NCBI GenBank assembly: GCA_009692395.1 | Contig: SHZG01000087.1 | Span: 1 to 9,457 of the forward strand | Reading direction: 5' to 3' | Origin: Methylococcales bacterium | GTDB taxonomy: Bacteria > Pseudomonadota > Gammaproteobacteria > Methylococcales > Methylomonadaceae | Length of the DNA stretch: 9,457 bases | Shown: positions 1 to 6,195 of the stretch, in pieces | How the letters are laid out: every line of letters starts with the position of its first letter | Position numbering within the stretch: position 1 is the stretch's first letter | Notes under the pieces: model-generated | The model's input: only the letters and a program-made list of their open reading frames with translations | Told to the model about the DNA's origin: nothing | The model's database searches: none | Made by a program: the position numbers and the translations under genes

Positions 1-108
1 TATACTTGCCACTCCAACACCAAAACGCACTGCCGCTTCCGCTTGTGTTAGCCCTTCTTGTTCTTTAATCGTCAATACTTTTTGGCGGAAATCGGCTGAA
101 TATGTCAT
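1..108 (-). CDS. IS630-family transposase, N-terminal part (runs off the window)
   Basis: The reverse strand from the ATG at 108-106 reads 36 codons without a stop to the window edge. The peptide begins MTYSADFRQKVLTIKEQEG and continues LTQAEAAVRFGVGVASI. This is the typical opening of IS630-type (Tc1/mariner-like) transposases: a short basic start, then a helix-turn-helix (about residues 20-36) that would bind the element's terminal repeats. The catalytic DDE domain lies outside the window, so it cannot be said whether the gene is intact. The element's end should lie to the right of the start codon, in 109-300, but the exact boundary is not identified. Recognition rests on the N-terminal pattern alone. 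Confidence 0.8.
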   Translation of the reverse strand, partial: MTYSADFRQKVLTIKEQEGLTQAEAAVRFGVGVASI

Positions 109-300
109 CTAATTTAAAATAATCAAATTATACTGCTTTGGCTATAGTAATCGATATTGGCTAATAAGACCTGTTCAAGTTAAGGGGATTTTTATGGCGA
201 GTTTTGTTGGCTAACTTGCTTGCCATTTGGTACGGTTACGGACAGCCTTGAGCAAGTAACCCGCATGGAGCTTGTGGAATGAGGGTCTTATTCCACCCTG
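109..300. other. Gene-free spacer between IS630 transposase and hisA-like gene
   Basis: No coding frame is supported here. The left part is AT-rich and should contain the terminal inverted repeat of the IS630 element. It carries three copies of TTGGCTA, at 138-144, 157-163 and 207-213. The right part (215-296) is rich in palindromes and is listed separately. The stretch also separates the stop codon of the hisA-like gene from the transposase. Confidence 0.6.
215..296. repeat. Palindromic intergenic repeat region
   Basis: Several inverted pairs overlap here. CTTGCT (215-220) pairs with AGCAAG (251-256). GGTTAC (234-239) pairs with GTAACC (256-261). CCCGCAT (260-266) pairs with ATGAGGG (279-285) with one mismatch. 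GTGGAAT (274-280) pairs perfectly with ATTCCAC (290-296) around a 9-base loop. The pairs are mutually exclusive in places, so alternative folds are possible. The GTAACCCGCATGGAG / GTGGAAT wording resembles short dispersed repeats common between genes in methanotrophs, Beggiatoa relatives and cyanobacteria (recalled, not checked). It lies directly after the stop codon of the hisA-like gene. Neither strand has a U-tract after the stems, so a canonical intrinsic terminator is not supported. Confidence 0.5.
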
Positions 301-978
301 CTATAAATTAACAATATCCGCTTTACTTATCGCTTTGGTGTGTAACGCGCTGGCGACTAGCACGCTTTTAATGCCAATGGTTTTAAGCTGTTGCAAGTCG
401 GCAATATGACGCACGCCGCCTGCGGCGATAAAGTTTGTTTGTGGGTAGGTTTGTTGGTAATAACGTAATTTTTCACTATCAACACCTGCGTCGCTGCCGA
501 CTCGCGCCAGCGTCATGATAATGACTTGTTCAGACCATAATTGACTGTCAGCAAATAAGCACAATTCGCCTAATGGTTGATTATCTGAGGAAAAATCTAG
601 TGATAATAGGGCGTTTTTAGTTGCCGCCAGTTGCGAGGCGGTACAACATTCGCTACCTAAGACAGGGCGATAATTACTCACTTCTGCAAACGCTAAATCA
701 GGTGATTGATAACCAGCATCTAGCCAAAAAGTAATCGACGGATAATGCTGTAACACGGCATAAATTAACGCCTGATTATCGCCTTGCTGAATAACGGCAT
801 TCAAATCCGCTATATAAATAATTTTAAAATCAGCAAGTTGCAAAAACGCGTCGATGACATCATACACGTCTGCGCTAGGGCATAAGGGTGAATGAATCGG
901 TTGATAGTTATCACGTTGTCCGCGCTGAGCATGAACCACTACGCCGTCTTTTAAATCAAGCACGGGAATTAAGCGCAC
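301..978 (-). CDS. HisA/HisF-like TIM-barrel protein
   Basis: The 225-residue protein is a (beta/alpha)8 barrel related to HisA (ProFAR isomerase) and HisF. Visible features are the opening strand IPVLDLKDG with Asp8 at the HisA catalytic position, IYIADLNAV (54-62) matching the HisA VDLDGA strand, LSLDF with Asp128 near the place of the second catalytic Asp, and the phosphate-binding loop AAGGVR (185-190). The second phosphate loop (GRAL in HisA) reads ASAL (209-212). It is some 15-20 residues shorter than typical HisA and diverges in the middle, and no other his gene is nearby. It therefore fits better the HisA/HisF-related family (TIGR00734 type) seen in methanogens and in methylotrophs with tetrahydromethanopterin-linked C1 transfer, whose reaction is not established. 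The start is GTG, with AAGGA upstream overlapping the end of rsmI; only 6 bases separate the two genes, which suggests co-translation. The stop is TAG. Confidence 0.8.
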   Translation of the reverse strand: MRLIPVLDLKDGVVVHAQRGQRDNYQPIHSPLCPSADVYDVIDAFLQLADFKIIYIADLNAVIQQGDNQALIYAVLQHYPSITFWLDAGYQSPDLAFAEVSNYRPVLGSECCTASQLAATKNALLSLDFSSDNQPLGELCLFADSQLWSEQVIIMTLARVGSDAGVDSEKLRYYQQTYPQTNFIAAGGVRHIADLQQLKTIGIKSVLVASALHTKAISKADIVNL

Positions 979-984
979 GGTCGC

Positions 985-1845
985 TTATTCCTTATCGCCA
1001 GCGATTAGCAATGCCGCCTGATATAAGGATTTCTTTCGCGCGCCCGTAATCTCTACTGCTAGTGCTACCGCTGTTTTAATGGAGCATTCCGTCAATAATA
1101 TCCGCAATATTTTTTCTTGTTCATCGGTCAGTAGTTGGTCGCTTTTATCAACGGCTTCCGCGCCATCGACAATCACTACAAACTCGCCTTTACGCATATT
1201 ATCGTCGCGGGCAACTAACGCCAGCGCGTCTTCTAGGCTCATTTTGACAATGGTTTCATACAATTTTGTGATTTCTCTGGCAATCACAATTTGCCGATTC
1301 AACGGTAACACGGTCGCCATATCTTGCAAGGATGCCAGAATACGATGACTGGATTCATAAAATACCCACGTCGTTGGGCAGTTCAGTTGCTCACTGAAAA
1401 AGGCTTTGCGAGCAGAGGAAGTGCGCGGTAAAAACCCAAAAAAGGAAAACTGGGTAACAGGCAAACCCGCAGCGGATAAGGCGGCAATTAAGGCACACGC
1501 ACCAGGTATAGGAACAACATCAATGCCTGCGTCCTTGACTAATTTAACCAATGGCATCCCAGGATCGCTTAATAAGGGTGTGCCTGCATCCGACACCAGC
1601 GCGATAGATTGCCCTTCTCGGAGTTTTTCTAATAAGACTAACGCCGCTTTATCTTCATTATGTTGATGCAATGAGGTTAATTTATTGGTAATGCCGTAAT
1701 GTTGTAATAATAATCCGACGTGGCGCGTATCTTCTGCGGCAATCAAATCGACTTCTTTTAACGTGGCAATCGCTCTAAAACTTATATCGGCTAAATTACC
1801 AATCGGTGTCGCCACTACATAAAGTTTTCCGTATTCACTGGACAT
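985..1845 (-). CDS. rsmI: 16S rRNA (cytidine(1402)-2'-O)-methyltransferase RsmI
   Basis: RsmI uses S-adenosylmethionine to methylate the ribose 2'-OH of C1402 in the decoding centre of 16S rRNA. The 286-residue length is normal for the family. It belongs to the tetrapyrrole-methylase fold and all its hallmarks are visible: TPIGNLAD (13-20), AAEDTRH (36-42), VSDAGTPLLSDPG (84-96), PIPGACA (112-118), FFGFLPR (135-141), FYESSHR (162-168), REITKLYE (190-197) and GEFVVIV (220-226). A helical C-terminal tail follows. The ATG start puts the first beta strand (GKLYVVATPIGNL) at the usual distance; the ribosome site is weak (a GAG about 6 bases before it). It lies 83 bases downstream of priA and 6 bases upstream of the hisA-like gene, so it is probably the middle gene of one transcript. 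Confidence 0.95.
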   Translation of the reverse strand: MSSEYGKLYVVATPIGNLADISFRAIATLKEVDLIAAEDTRHVGLLLQHYGITNKLTSLHQHNEDKAALVLLEKLREGQSIALVSDAGTPLLSDPGMPLVKLVKDAGIDVVPIPGACALIAALSAAGLPVTQFSFFGFLPRTSSARKAFFSEQLNCPTTWVFYESSHRILASLQDMATVLPLNRQIVIAREITKLYETIVKMSLEDALALVARDDNMRKGEFVVIVDGAEAVDKSDQLLTDEQEKILRILLTECSIKTAVALAVEITGARKKSLYQAALLIAGDKE

Positions 1846-1928
1846 TCGCTACTCATATTTGAAAGAGGGTTGGCTAGGTATTCTAGCGTTATTTTTTCTA
1901 TAGCACATAATCATCTTGTCAATCATGG

Positions 1929-3953
1929 TTAATACAAATCAACAGGATCAACATCCAGTGACCAACGTACTTTTGCCGCGATTTTTAGTTTTGCCACGTC
2001 GGGAATTAGCGTCGTTAATAAGGTTTGCAAATCGCTACGCTGATTACTTTGTAACAGTAGTTGATAACGATGGAAACCCGCACGTTTCGCCATCGGTGCA
2101 GCGACTGGGCCTAATAGTAATACGTTATGCTTAGGTGTTTGCGCAGCTAAATCAATAAAGGCTTTTAGAAAAGTAACTGGCAATTCTTCATCACGCGCTT
2201 GTGCATTGACTAGGGCTTGATAACTAAACGGCGGTAAACCTGCCGCGTTGCGTTCAGCTAAGGCACTAATCGCAAAACGTTGATAACTGTGTTGTATCAG
2301 CGTCGTTAATAAGGGATGGTCTGGTTGGCGGGTTTGCATAATAACTTTGCCTGCTTTTTCTGCCCGTCCTGCCCTGCCTGATACTTGAACTATCATTTGC
2401 GCGACTTTTTCAGCGGCATGAAAATCAATACTGAATAAACCGCTGTCCACATCCAATATTGCGACCAGCGTGACATTCGGGAAATGATGCCCTTTCGCCA
2501 GCATTTGTGTACCGAGAATAATATCAATCTCGCCTTGATGAATTTGTTCTAGGTAGTTTTCTAGCGAACCTTTACGACGCACGGAATCAGTGTCTAAACG
2601 TAACGTGACTTTATCGGGAAATACTTTTTTCAGCACTTTTTCGACGCGCTCTGTGCCTAAACCCAGCGGCGTGAGTTCGCCTGTTTTGCAAGCAGGGCAA
2701 GCATTCAGTAAGCGGTGTTCTGTGCCGCAATGATGACAACGCAATAGATTTTCATCGGCATAAATAACGAGGTTGGCTTCACAGTGCAAACACCGCGCCA
2801 CCCAACCACAACCATGACAAATCAAGGTCGGTGCAAAACCACGGCGATTTAAAAACAGTAACACTTGTTCATTTTTTGCCAGCGTTGTTTGCATTTCAGT
2901 GAGTAAGGCTTCCGATAAACCTTCACGCATTTTTTTATTGCGAATGTCTAATAAGTGCAACGCGGGGGTAATGGAATAGCCTGCGCGTTCTGGCAAATGT
3001 AACCATTGATATCGCTGTTTAGCGACATTATGCAGACTCTCAAACGACGGGGTTGCTGAACCCAACAGCACAGGAATATTGAGTAATTTACCGCGTACTA
3101 TCGCTACATCACGCGCCGAAAAGCGCAGGCTGTCTTGTTGTTTAAACGAGCTATCATGTTCTTCATCGAGAATAATTAAGCCCAAATGAGTAAACGGGGT
3201 AAATAATGCGGAGCGCGTTCCCAGCAAAATAGAACACGCGCCTTGCTGGGCTTGTAACCACGCGTTTTGCCGTTGATTATCGGTTAATTTTGAATGCGAG
3301 ACCGCGATATTAACCGCAAAACGGTGTTTAAAACGTTCTTCTAGTTGTGGCGTGAGGCTGATTTCTGGCACTAACACTAATACTTGCTGCCCGCGTTTCA
3401 GCACCTCGTGAATAATTTGCAAATAGACTTCAGTTTTGCCGCTACCCGTCACACCTTCCAGTAAAAATACCGCGAACTGCCCTAAACCATTGCATACCGT
3501 GTCTATGGCCGTTTGTTGAGCGGTATTACTGGCTAAAGCGGTATTTTTGAGTTCCGTGAGCGGGGGATTTTGTTCAGCGACCAGTACGGCGGCTTTGCCC
3601 AATCGCAAGGCTTTGGGAAACGCGGTACTGATAACTTCGCCAATTGGGTGATGATAATAACGACTAACCCAGCGCAATAAGGCTAAATCGGTAGCGGACA
3701 GTAAAGCGTGCGAATCGATAATTCTGTCCACACGCTTTAATTTTTCAAGCTCCCATTCGCTGTTATCGGCAACGCCCACCAAATAACCGACTTTTCGATG
3801 GTCGCCAAAACCAAATGGCACCATTAACCGTGCGCCTAATTCAATCTTATCCCTTTCGATATTTTCAGGCGCGAGATAATCAAATAATTGATATAACGGA
3901 CAAGCAATGGCAACTTTGAAAATTAAGGGGGGGTGAATAGCGTTGTTAGCCAT
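1929..3953 (-). CDS. priA: Primosomal protein N' / replication restart helicase PriA
   Basis: PriA recognises stalled forks and D-loops, unwinds the lagging-strand arm 3'->5' and starts reloading of DnaB. From the ATG at 3953-3951 the protein is 674 residues. It has an N-terminal DNA-binding domain (FKVAIACPLYQLFDY; YYHHPIGEV), Walker A GVTGSGKT (167-174), the DEEH box (263-266), GSATPSFES (motif III region), and QVSGRAGR (from 523). Eight zinc-binding cysteines (379, 382, 388, 391, 406, 409, 419, 422) interrupt the helicase core as in all PriA proteins. The C-terminus RWSLDVDPVDLY matches the usual family ending. The start is supported by GAAGG 8 bases upstream and by alignment of the first strand with other PriA. 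A longer reading from a TTG at 4043 would translate through the DnaA boxes and is rejected. The promoter should lie in the AT-rich DnaA-box region just upstream. Confidence 0.96.
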   Translation of the reverse strand: MANNAIHPPLIFKVAIACPLYQLFDYLAPENIERDKIELGARLMVPFGFGDHRKVGYLVGVADNSEWELEKLKRVDRIIDSHALLSATDLALLRWVSRYYHHPIGEVISTAFPKALRLGKAAVLVAEQNPPLTELKNTALASNTAQQTAIDTVCNGLGQFAVFLLEGVTGSGKTEVYLQIIHEVLKRGQQVLVLVPEISLTPQLEERFKHRFAVNIAVSHSKLTDNQRQNAWLQAQQGACSILLGTRSALFTPFTHLGLIILDEEHDSSFKQQDSLRFSARDVAIVRGKLLNIPVLLGSATPSFESLHNVAKQRYQWLHLPERAGYSITPALHLLDIRNKKMREGLSEALLTEMQTTLAKNEQVLLFLNRRGFAPTLICHGCGWVARCLHCEANLVIYADENLLRCHHCGTEHRLLNACPACKTGELTPLGLGTERVEKVLKKVFPDKVTLRLDTDSVRRKGSLENYLEQIHQGEIDIILGTQMLAKGHHFPNVTLVAILDVDSGLFSIDFHAAEKVAQMIVQVSGRAGRAEKAGKVIMQTRQPDHPLLTTLIQHSYQRFAISALAERNAAGLPPFSYQALVNAQARDEELPVTFLKAFIDLAAQTPKHNVLLLGPVAAPMAKRAGFHRYQLLLQSNQRSDLQTLLTTLIPDVAKLKIAAKVRWSLDVDPVDLY

Positions 3954-3989
3954 GAGAGTTACCTTCGTTTTATCAGCTAACATTAAATT

Positions 3990-4028
3990 AGAGTTATCCA
4001 CAAACACTGTGGATAACTCTGTGGAAAA
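3990..4028. promoter_or_regulatory. Three DnaA boxes in the priA leader, two in a 13-bp palindrome
   Basis: TTATCCACA at 3994-4002 faces TGTGGATAA at 4008-4016. The flanks extend this to a perfect inverted repeat with 13-base arms (3990-4002 and 4008-4020) and a 5-base centre. TGTGGAAAA follows directly at 4020-4028. The group lies 37-75 bases upstream of the priA ATG, where bound DnaA could block or stimulate priA transcription. In the priA transcript the palindrome would also form a strong hairpin. Confidence 0.7.
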
Positions 4029-4152
4029 GTCATTTTTATTCAATCAGACCACTATTTTTATTAGTTATAAAAACTAAAATAATATTTTATTTTTCAATAA
4101 GTTAATTAATTAAAATAACTAAAAAATCGTGGTCGTTATTAATATAACGTAC
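4029..4152. other. AT-rich tract, possible DNA unwinding element
   Basis: About 16% G+C over 4031-4140, falling to about 10% at 4051-4130, with runs of A and T and the palindrome TTAATTAATTAA (4102-4113). TTAGTT/AACTAA (4061-4066, 4072-4077) and CGTTAT/ATAACG (4134-4139, 4144-4149) are further small inverted repeats. There is no coding frame. It also has room for the priA promoter, but the base composition gives too many chance -10-like matches to choose one. Confidence 0.5.
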
Positions 4153-4172
4153 TGTGTATAACCTGTGGATAA
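4153..4172 (-). promoter_or_regulatory. Two tandem DnaA boxes
   Basis: TGTGTATAA (4153-4161) and TGTGGATAA (4164-4172) are both reverse-strand DnaA boxes in the same orientation, 11 bases start to start, about one helical turn. They lie on the right side of the AT-rich tract and end 4 bases before the stop codon of the methyltransferase gene. Confidence 0.65.
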
Positions 4173-4176
4173 GTTA

Positions 4177-4989
4177 TTAGGGCTTGATAAATTTTAGCGT
4201 CATTCGGTCGCTTTCACCGATGGCGAGGTATTTTTTGCGATCCTTATCTTTCAGTCGTAACGAGGGCGGCAATGTCCACACGCCTTCTGGATAATTTTTA
4301 GTATCTTTACTGTTGGCATTAATGTCAGATTTAGCTAAAAATTCAAAACCGGCATTTCTTGCCAGATCAATCACATAATCCTCAGTCACCTAGCCTGATT
4401 CAGCATGAACATCTTGCTGCTTTAATACTGAGTTTCTATGTTCTACCACACCTAATATGCCACCTGATTTTAATGCGTTATACATTGCCTTAAAAACAGC
4501 TGGGGCTTGGTCTGTTTTCATCCAGTTATGGACATTACGAAAGGTCAAGACTCTATCAACCTAGTTATCGGGAGCAATTTGTAGTGCGTCAGGCGGTTGT
4601 AGTGTGGTTATCTCCACTTTATCGTATATTGTGGGTTCTGCCTGTAGTTTACTGATATACGCTTGCAGGCTTTTTTGAAGTCGTTCTTCTTTAGTATCGG
4701 CTGAAAAATGCGCAACATAAAGTTTGCCGTGGTCTCTCAAAAAGGGCGCGAGAATTTCGGTGTACCAGCCTTCACCTGCCCAGATTTCAAGCACAGTCAT
4801 ATTATCTTTTACCTCAAAAAAATCTAAGGTTTGCTGTGGGTGTCGATATTTATCACGGTTTTTATGTTCAACAGAGCGGTGTGTACCTGCAATGATTTGG
4901 GGTAACGCAGTTGATGTTTCGGCGGCTTGTGTCGATAACGCACAACTAGCCAATAGCAAGGCTAATAAAAATTTATTCATATTACTCAT
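4177..4989 (-). pseudogene. Exported SAM-dependent methyltransferase (COG4798-like), interrupted by two in-frame TAG codons
   Basis: Read as one frame this is 270 residues, the normal size for this family of predicted periplasmic methyltransferases of unknown substrate. An N-terminal signal peptide is visible (hydrophobic core LLALLLASCAL, likely cut after TQA), then RDKYRHPQQTLDFF, the SAM-binding strand VLEIWAGEGWYTEIL (66-80), VLTFRNVHNW (147-156), and a conserved tail with PEGVWTLPP and YLAIGESDRMTLKF. TAG codons stand at 4563-4561 (codon 143) and 4392-4390 (codon 200). There is no frameshift, and the sequence before, between and after them still matches the family. The second TAG is where relatives, as recalled, have Tyr in SGYV. 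The start at 4989 overlaps the dsbB stop (ATGA); 4980 is an alternative. Recent inactivation is most likely; amber readthrough or sequencing error is possible. Confidence 0.8.
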
Positions 4990-5501
4990 AACTCCGGCGC
5001 TTTGTAATTCCAAATTTGTAACAGGCTTAACGTGGCTAACATTAAAAACGCCAGTAATGTCCACGCAGGCATACTAAAGCCGAACAGCGTCCAGTCCACT
5101 TTAGCGCAATCACCCGTACCGCTGAGCATGAGTTTCAGTGTGTCAAATAACGGAAAGTTTTTCAGCATATCCATCAATTCTATGCCAAGACATTCGGGGA
5201 CTTTTTCGGGTGGTAAATGTTGTAACCAAACATGGCGCATAGAAATAGACGCACCGAATAAAGCGGTGATAGTGCCTGCAATGGCATAGCGGGTTGTGCT
5301 TGTTTGCTGGGGATTATGAATCGCGGCACACAAAAACACGATGCCCGTCGCTAAAATTGCTAATCGTTGAGAAATACATAACGGGCAAGGATTTAAGCCT
5401 TGGACAAATTGAAAATAAGCCCCCATTGCTAACAAAAAAGCACAGCCCAGAAAACCTAAAAAAAACCAAATTCTCGAATTAAATTTTATTAATACCAACA
5501 T
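4986..5501 (-). CDS. dsbB: Disulfide bond formation protein DsbB
   Basis: DsbB is an inner-membrane protein that reoxidises periplasmic DsbA and passes the electrons to quinone. From the ATG at 5501 it is 171 residues with four hydrophobic segments (about 11-32, 47-61, 73-88 and 146-164). The first periplasmic redox pair is CPLC (39-42), followed by SQR as usual. The second pair is Cys104 (VPECLGIEL) and Cys132 (SGTGDCAKVDW), followed by the conserved LFGFSMPAW. GAGG lies 6 bases before this ATG; in-frame ATGs at 5504 and 5513 have worse spacing. It overlaps the upstream RCK gene by 23 bases and its TGA overlaps the next start (ATGA), so translation is probably coupled on both sides. Confidence 0.93.
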   Translation of the reverse strand: MLVLIKFNSRIWFFLGFLGCAFLLAMGAYFQFVQGLNPCPLCISQRLAILATGIVFLCAAIHNPQQTSTTRYAIAGTITALFGASISMRHVWLQHLPPEKVPECLGIELMDMLKNFPLFDTLKLMLSGTGDCAKVDWTLFGFSMPAWTLLAFLMLATLSLLQIWNYKAPEL

Positions 5502-6195
5502 CATCAACCTCATTAACTGCGTCTTGAAACTGTTTAATTTCCCGTGATGGGCCTAATACCACTAAAACATCCCCCGCGTTCAAGGTATATTTTTTTTCAC
5601 TGATAGCAAAATGCAGAGCATCGCCTAGTTCCCTATCAACAATGCCAATCAATATTAAATTGTATTTTTCTGCTAAGCGTAAGTCACTGCTTTTTGAGTC
5701 TTCAAGATAAGAACCGCGCGGAATTTCTATTTGTGCGATATTCAAATCATGCTGCCCAAACACCGTATTGTCCAACATATTAGTGACATCGGGTTTAGTG
5801 AGCATATTATGCGTTCGCCGTGCGCATATTTCATAAGGATCAATGATTTTATTCGCGCCCGCTGCCAATAATTTTTCGGCTGATTCAGGGTCATCGACAA
5901 TGGAAATAATGGTCAATTCTTTATCAATGGCGCGTGCTGAAATGGTTAAAAACACATTATTTGAATCCGTTGGGTAAAAACAAAAAATAATATCAATCGT
6001 TGAACCGATACCGATGGCTTTGAGTTCTTCATCGTTACGAAAATCAATAATCGTCGTTTCAAAACCTTGTTCGCTAACCAGTGTTGCTTCATCCGTATCT
6101 TCACTGATAAACAACAGCTGATGTTGCGTTAAATTCAAGCGTTTCATGACTTCAAGCGACATGACACTATAGCCAAAAATGGCAATTTTCTTCAT
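5479..6195 (-). CDS. Free RCK (TrkA-N/TrkA-C) domain protein, probable K+ channel gating subunit
   Basis: This 238-residue soluble protein has the layout of a regulator-of-K+-conductance domain: a Rossmann-like half (1-about 130; KKIAIFGYS, then FISEDTDEA as the second strand, and LLAAGANKIIDPYE, a typical TrkA segment at 109-122) and a TrkA-C half (about 150-220) ending in AGDVLVVLGPSREI. The dinucleotide-binding glycine motif is degenerate: after Gly8 the sequence is YSVMS instead of GxGxxG, so it may not bind NAD(H) or may use another ligand. Its ATG overlaps the stop of the upstream channel gene (ATGA), which points to joint assembly with that channel. A role as a subunit of a Trk transporter is less likely because no TrkH-like gene is visible. 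Confidence 0.85.
   Translation of the reverse strand: MKKIAIFGYSVMSLEVMKRLNLTQHQLLFISEDTDEATLVSEQGFETTIIDFRNDEELKAIGIGSTIDIIFCFYPTDSNNVFLTISARAIDKELTIISIVDDPESAEKLLAAGANKIIDPYEICARRTHNMLTKPDVTNMLDNTVFGQHDLNIAQIEIPRGSYLEDSKSSDLRLAEKYNLILIGIVDRELGDALHFAISEKKYTLNAGDVLVVLGPSREIKQFQDAVNEVDDVGINKI

Larger units (their letters stand above)
3990..4172. other. Candidate replication origin (oriC-like): DnaA boxes around an AT-rich core
   Basis: Within 183 bases there are four exact matches to the DnaA box TTATNCACA: 3994-4002 (+), 4008-4016 (-), 4153-4161 (-, N = A) and 4164-4172 (-). A fifth match at 4020-4028 (-) differs at one base. The left three and right two flank a 124-base core with about 10% G+C over 4051-4130. 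Box clusters beside a low-stability stretch are the textbook plan of a bacterial chromosomal origin, where DnaA binds and melts the AT-rich duplex. The location between priA and a methyltransferase gene is not the usual gammaproteobacterial setting (dnaA-dnaN or mnmG). It could instead be a DnaA-titrating or regulatory locus for priA. The boxes are directly seen; origin function is inferred. Confidence 0.5.

Noticed and set aside
274..296. Intrinsic terminator for the hisA-like gene
   Set aside because: A 7-base stem is present, but there is no U-tract after it on the transcribed strand.
1897..1922. Promoter for rsmI on the reverse strand: TTGACA (1922-1917) with TATAGA (1902-1897)
   Set aside because: The spacer is only 14 bases, too short for sigma70. 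Another -10-like TAGAAT further downstream has a poor -35. A separate rsmI promoter is possible but not supported.
3954..4043. Longer priA reading from a TTG at 4043-4041, adding 30 residues
   Set aside because: It uses a rare start codon without a ribosome site, translates through the DnaA-box palindrome, and adds residues absent from other PriA proteins. The ATG at 3953 has GAAGG at good spacing.
4177..4992. Two independent small genes instead of one broken methyltransferase
   Set aside because: The two pieces and the 56 codons between them are in one frame and together make one normal-length family member; the downstream piece has no credible start (GTG without a ribosome site).
4724..5289. 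Forward-strand open frames opposite the methyltransferase and dsbB
   Set aside because: They mirror conserved reverse-strand genes and encode no recognisable domain.
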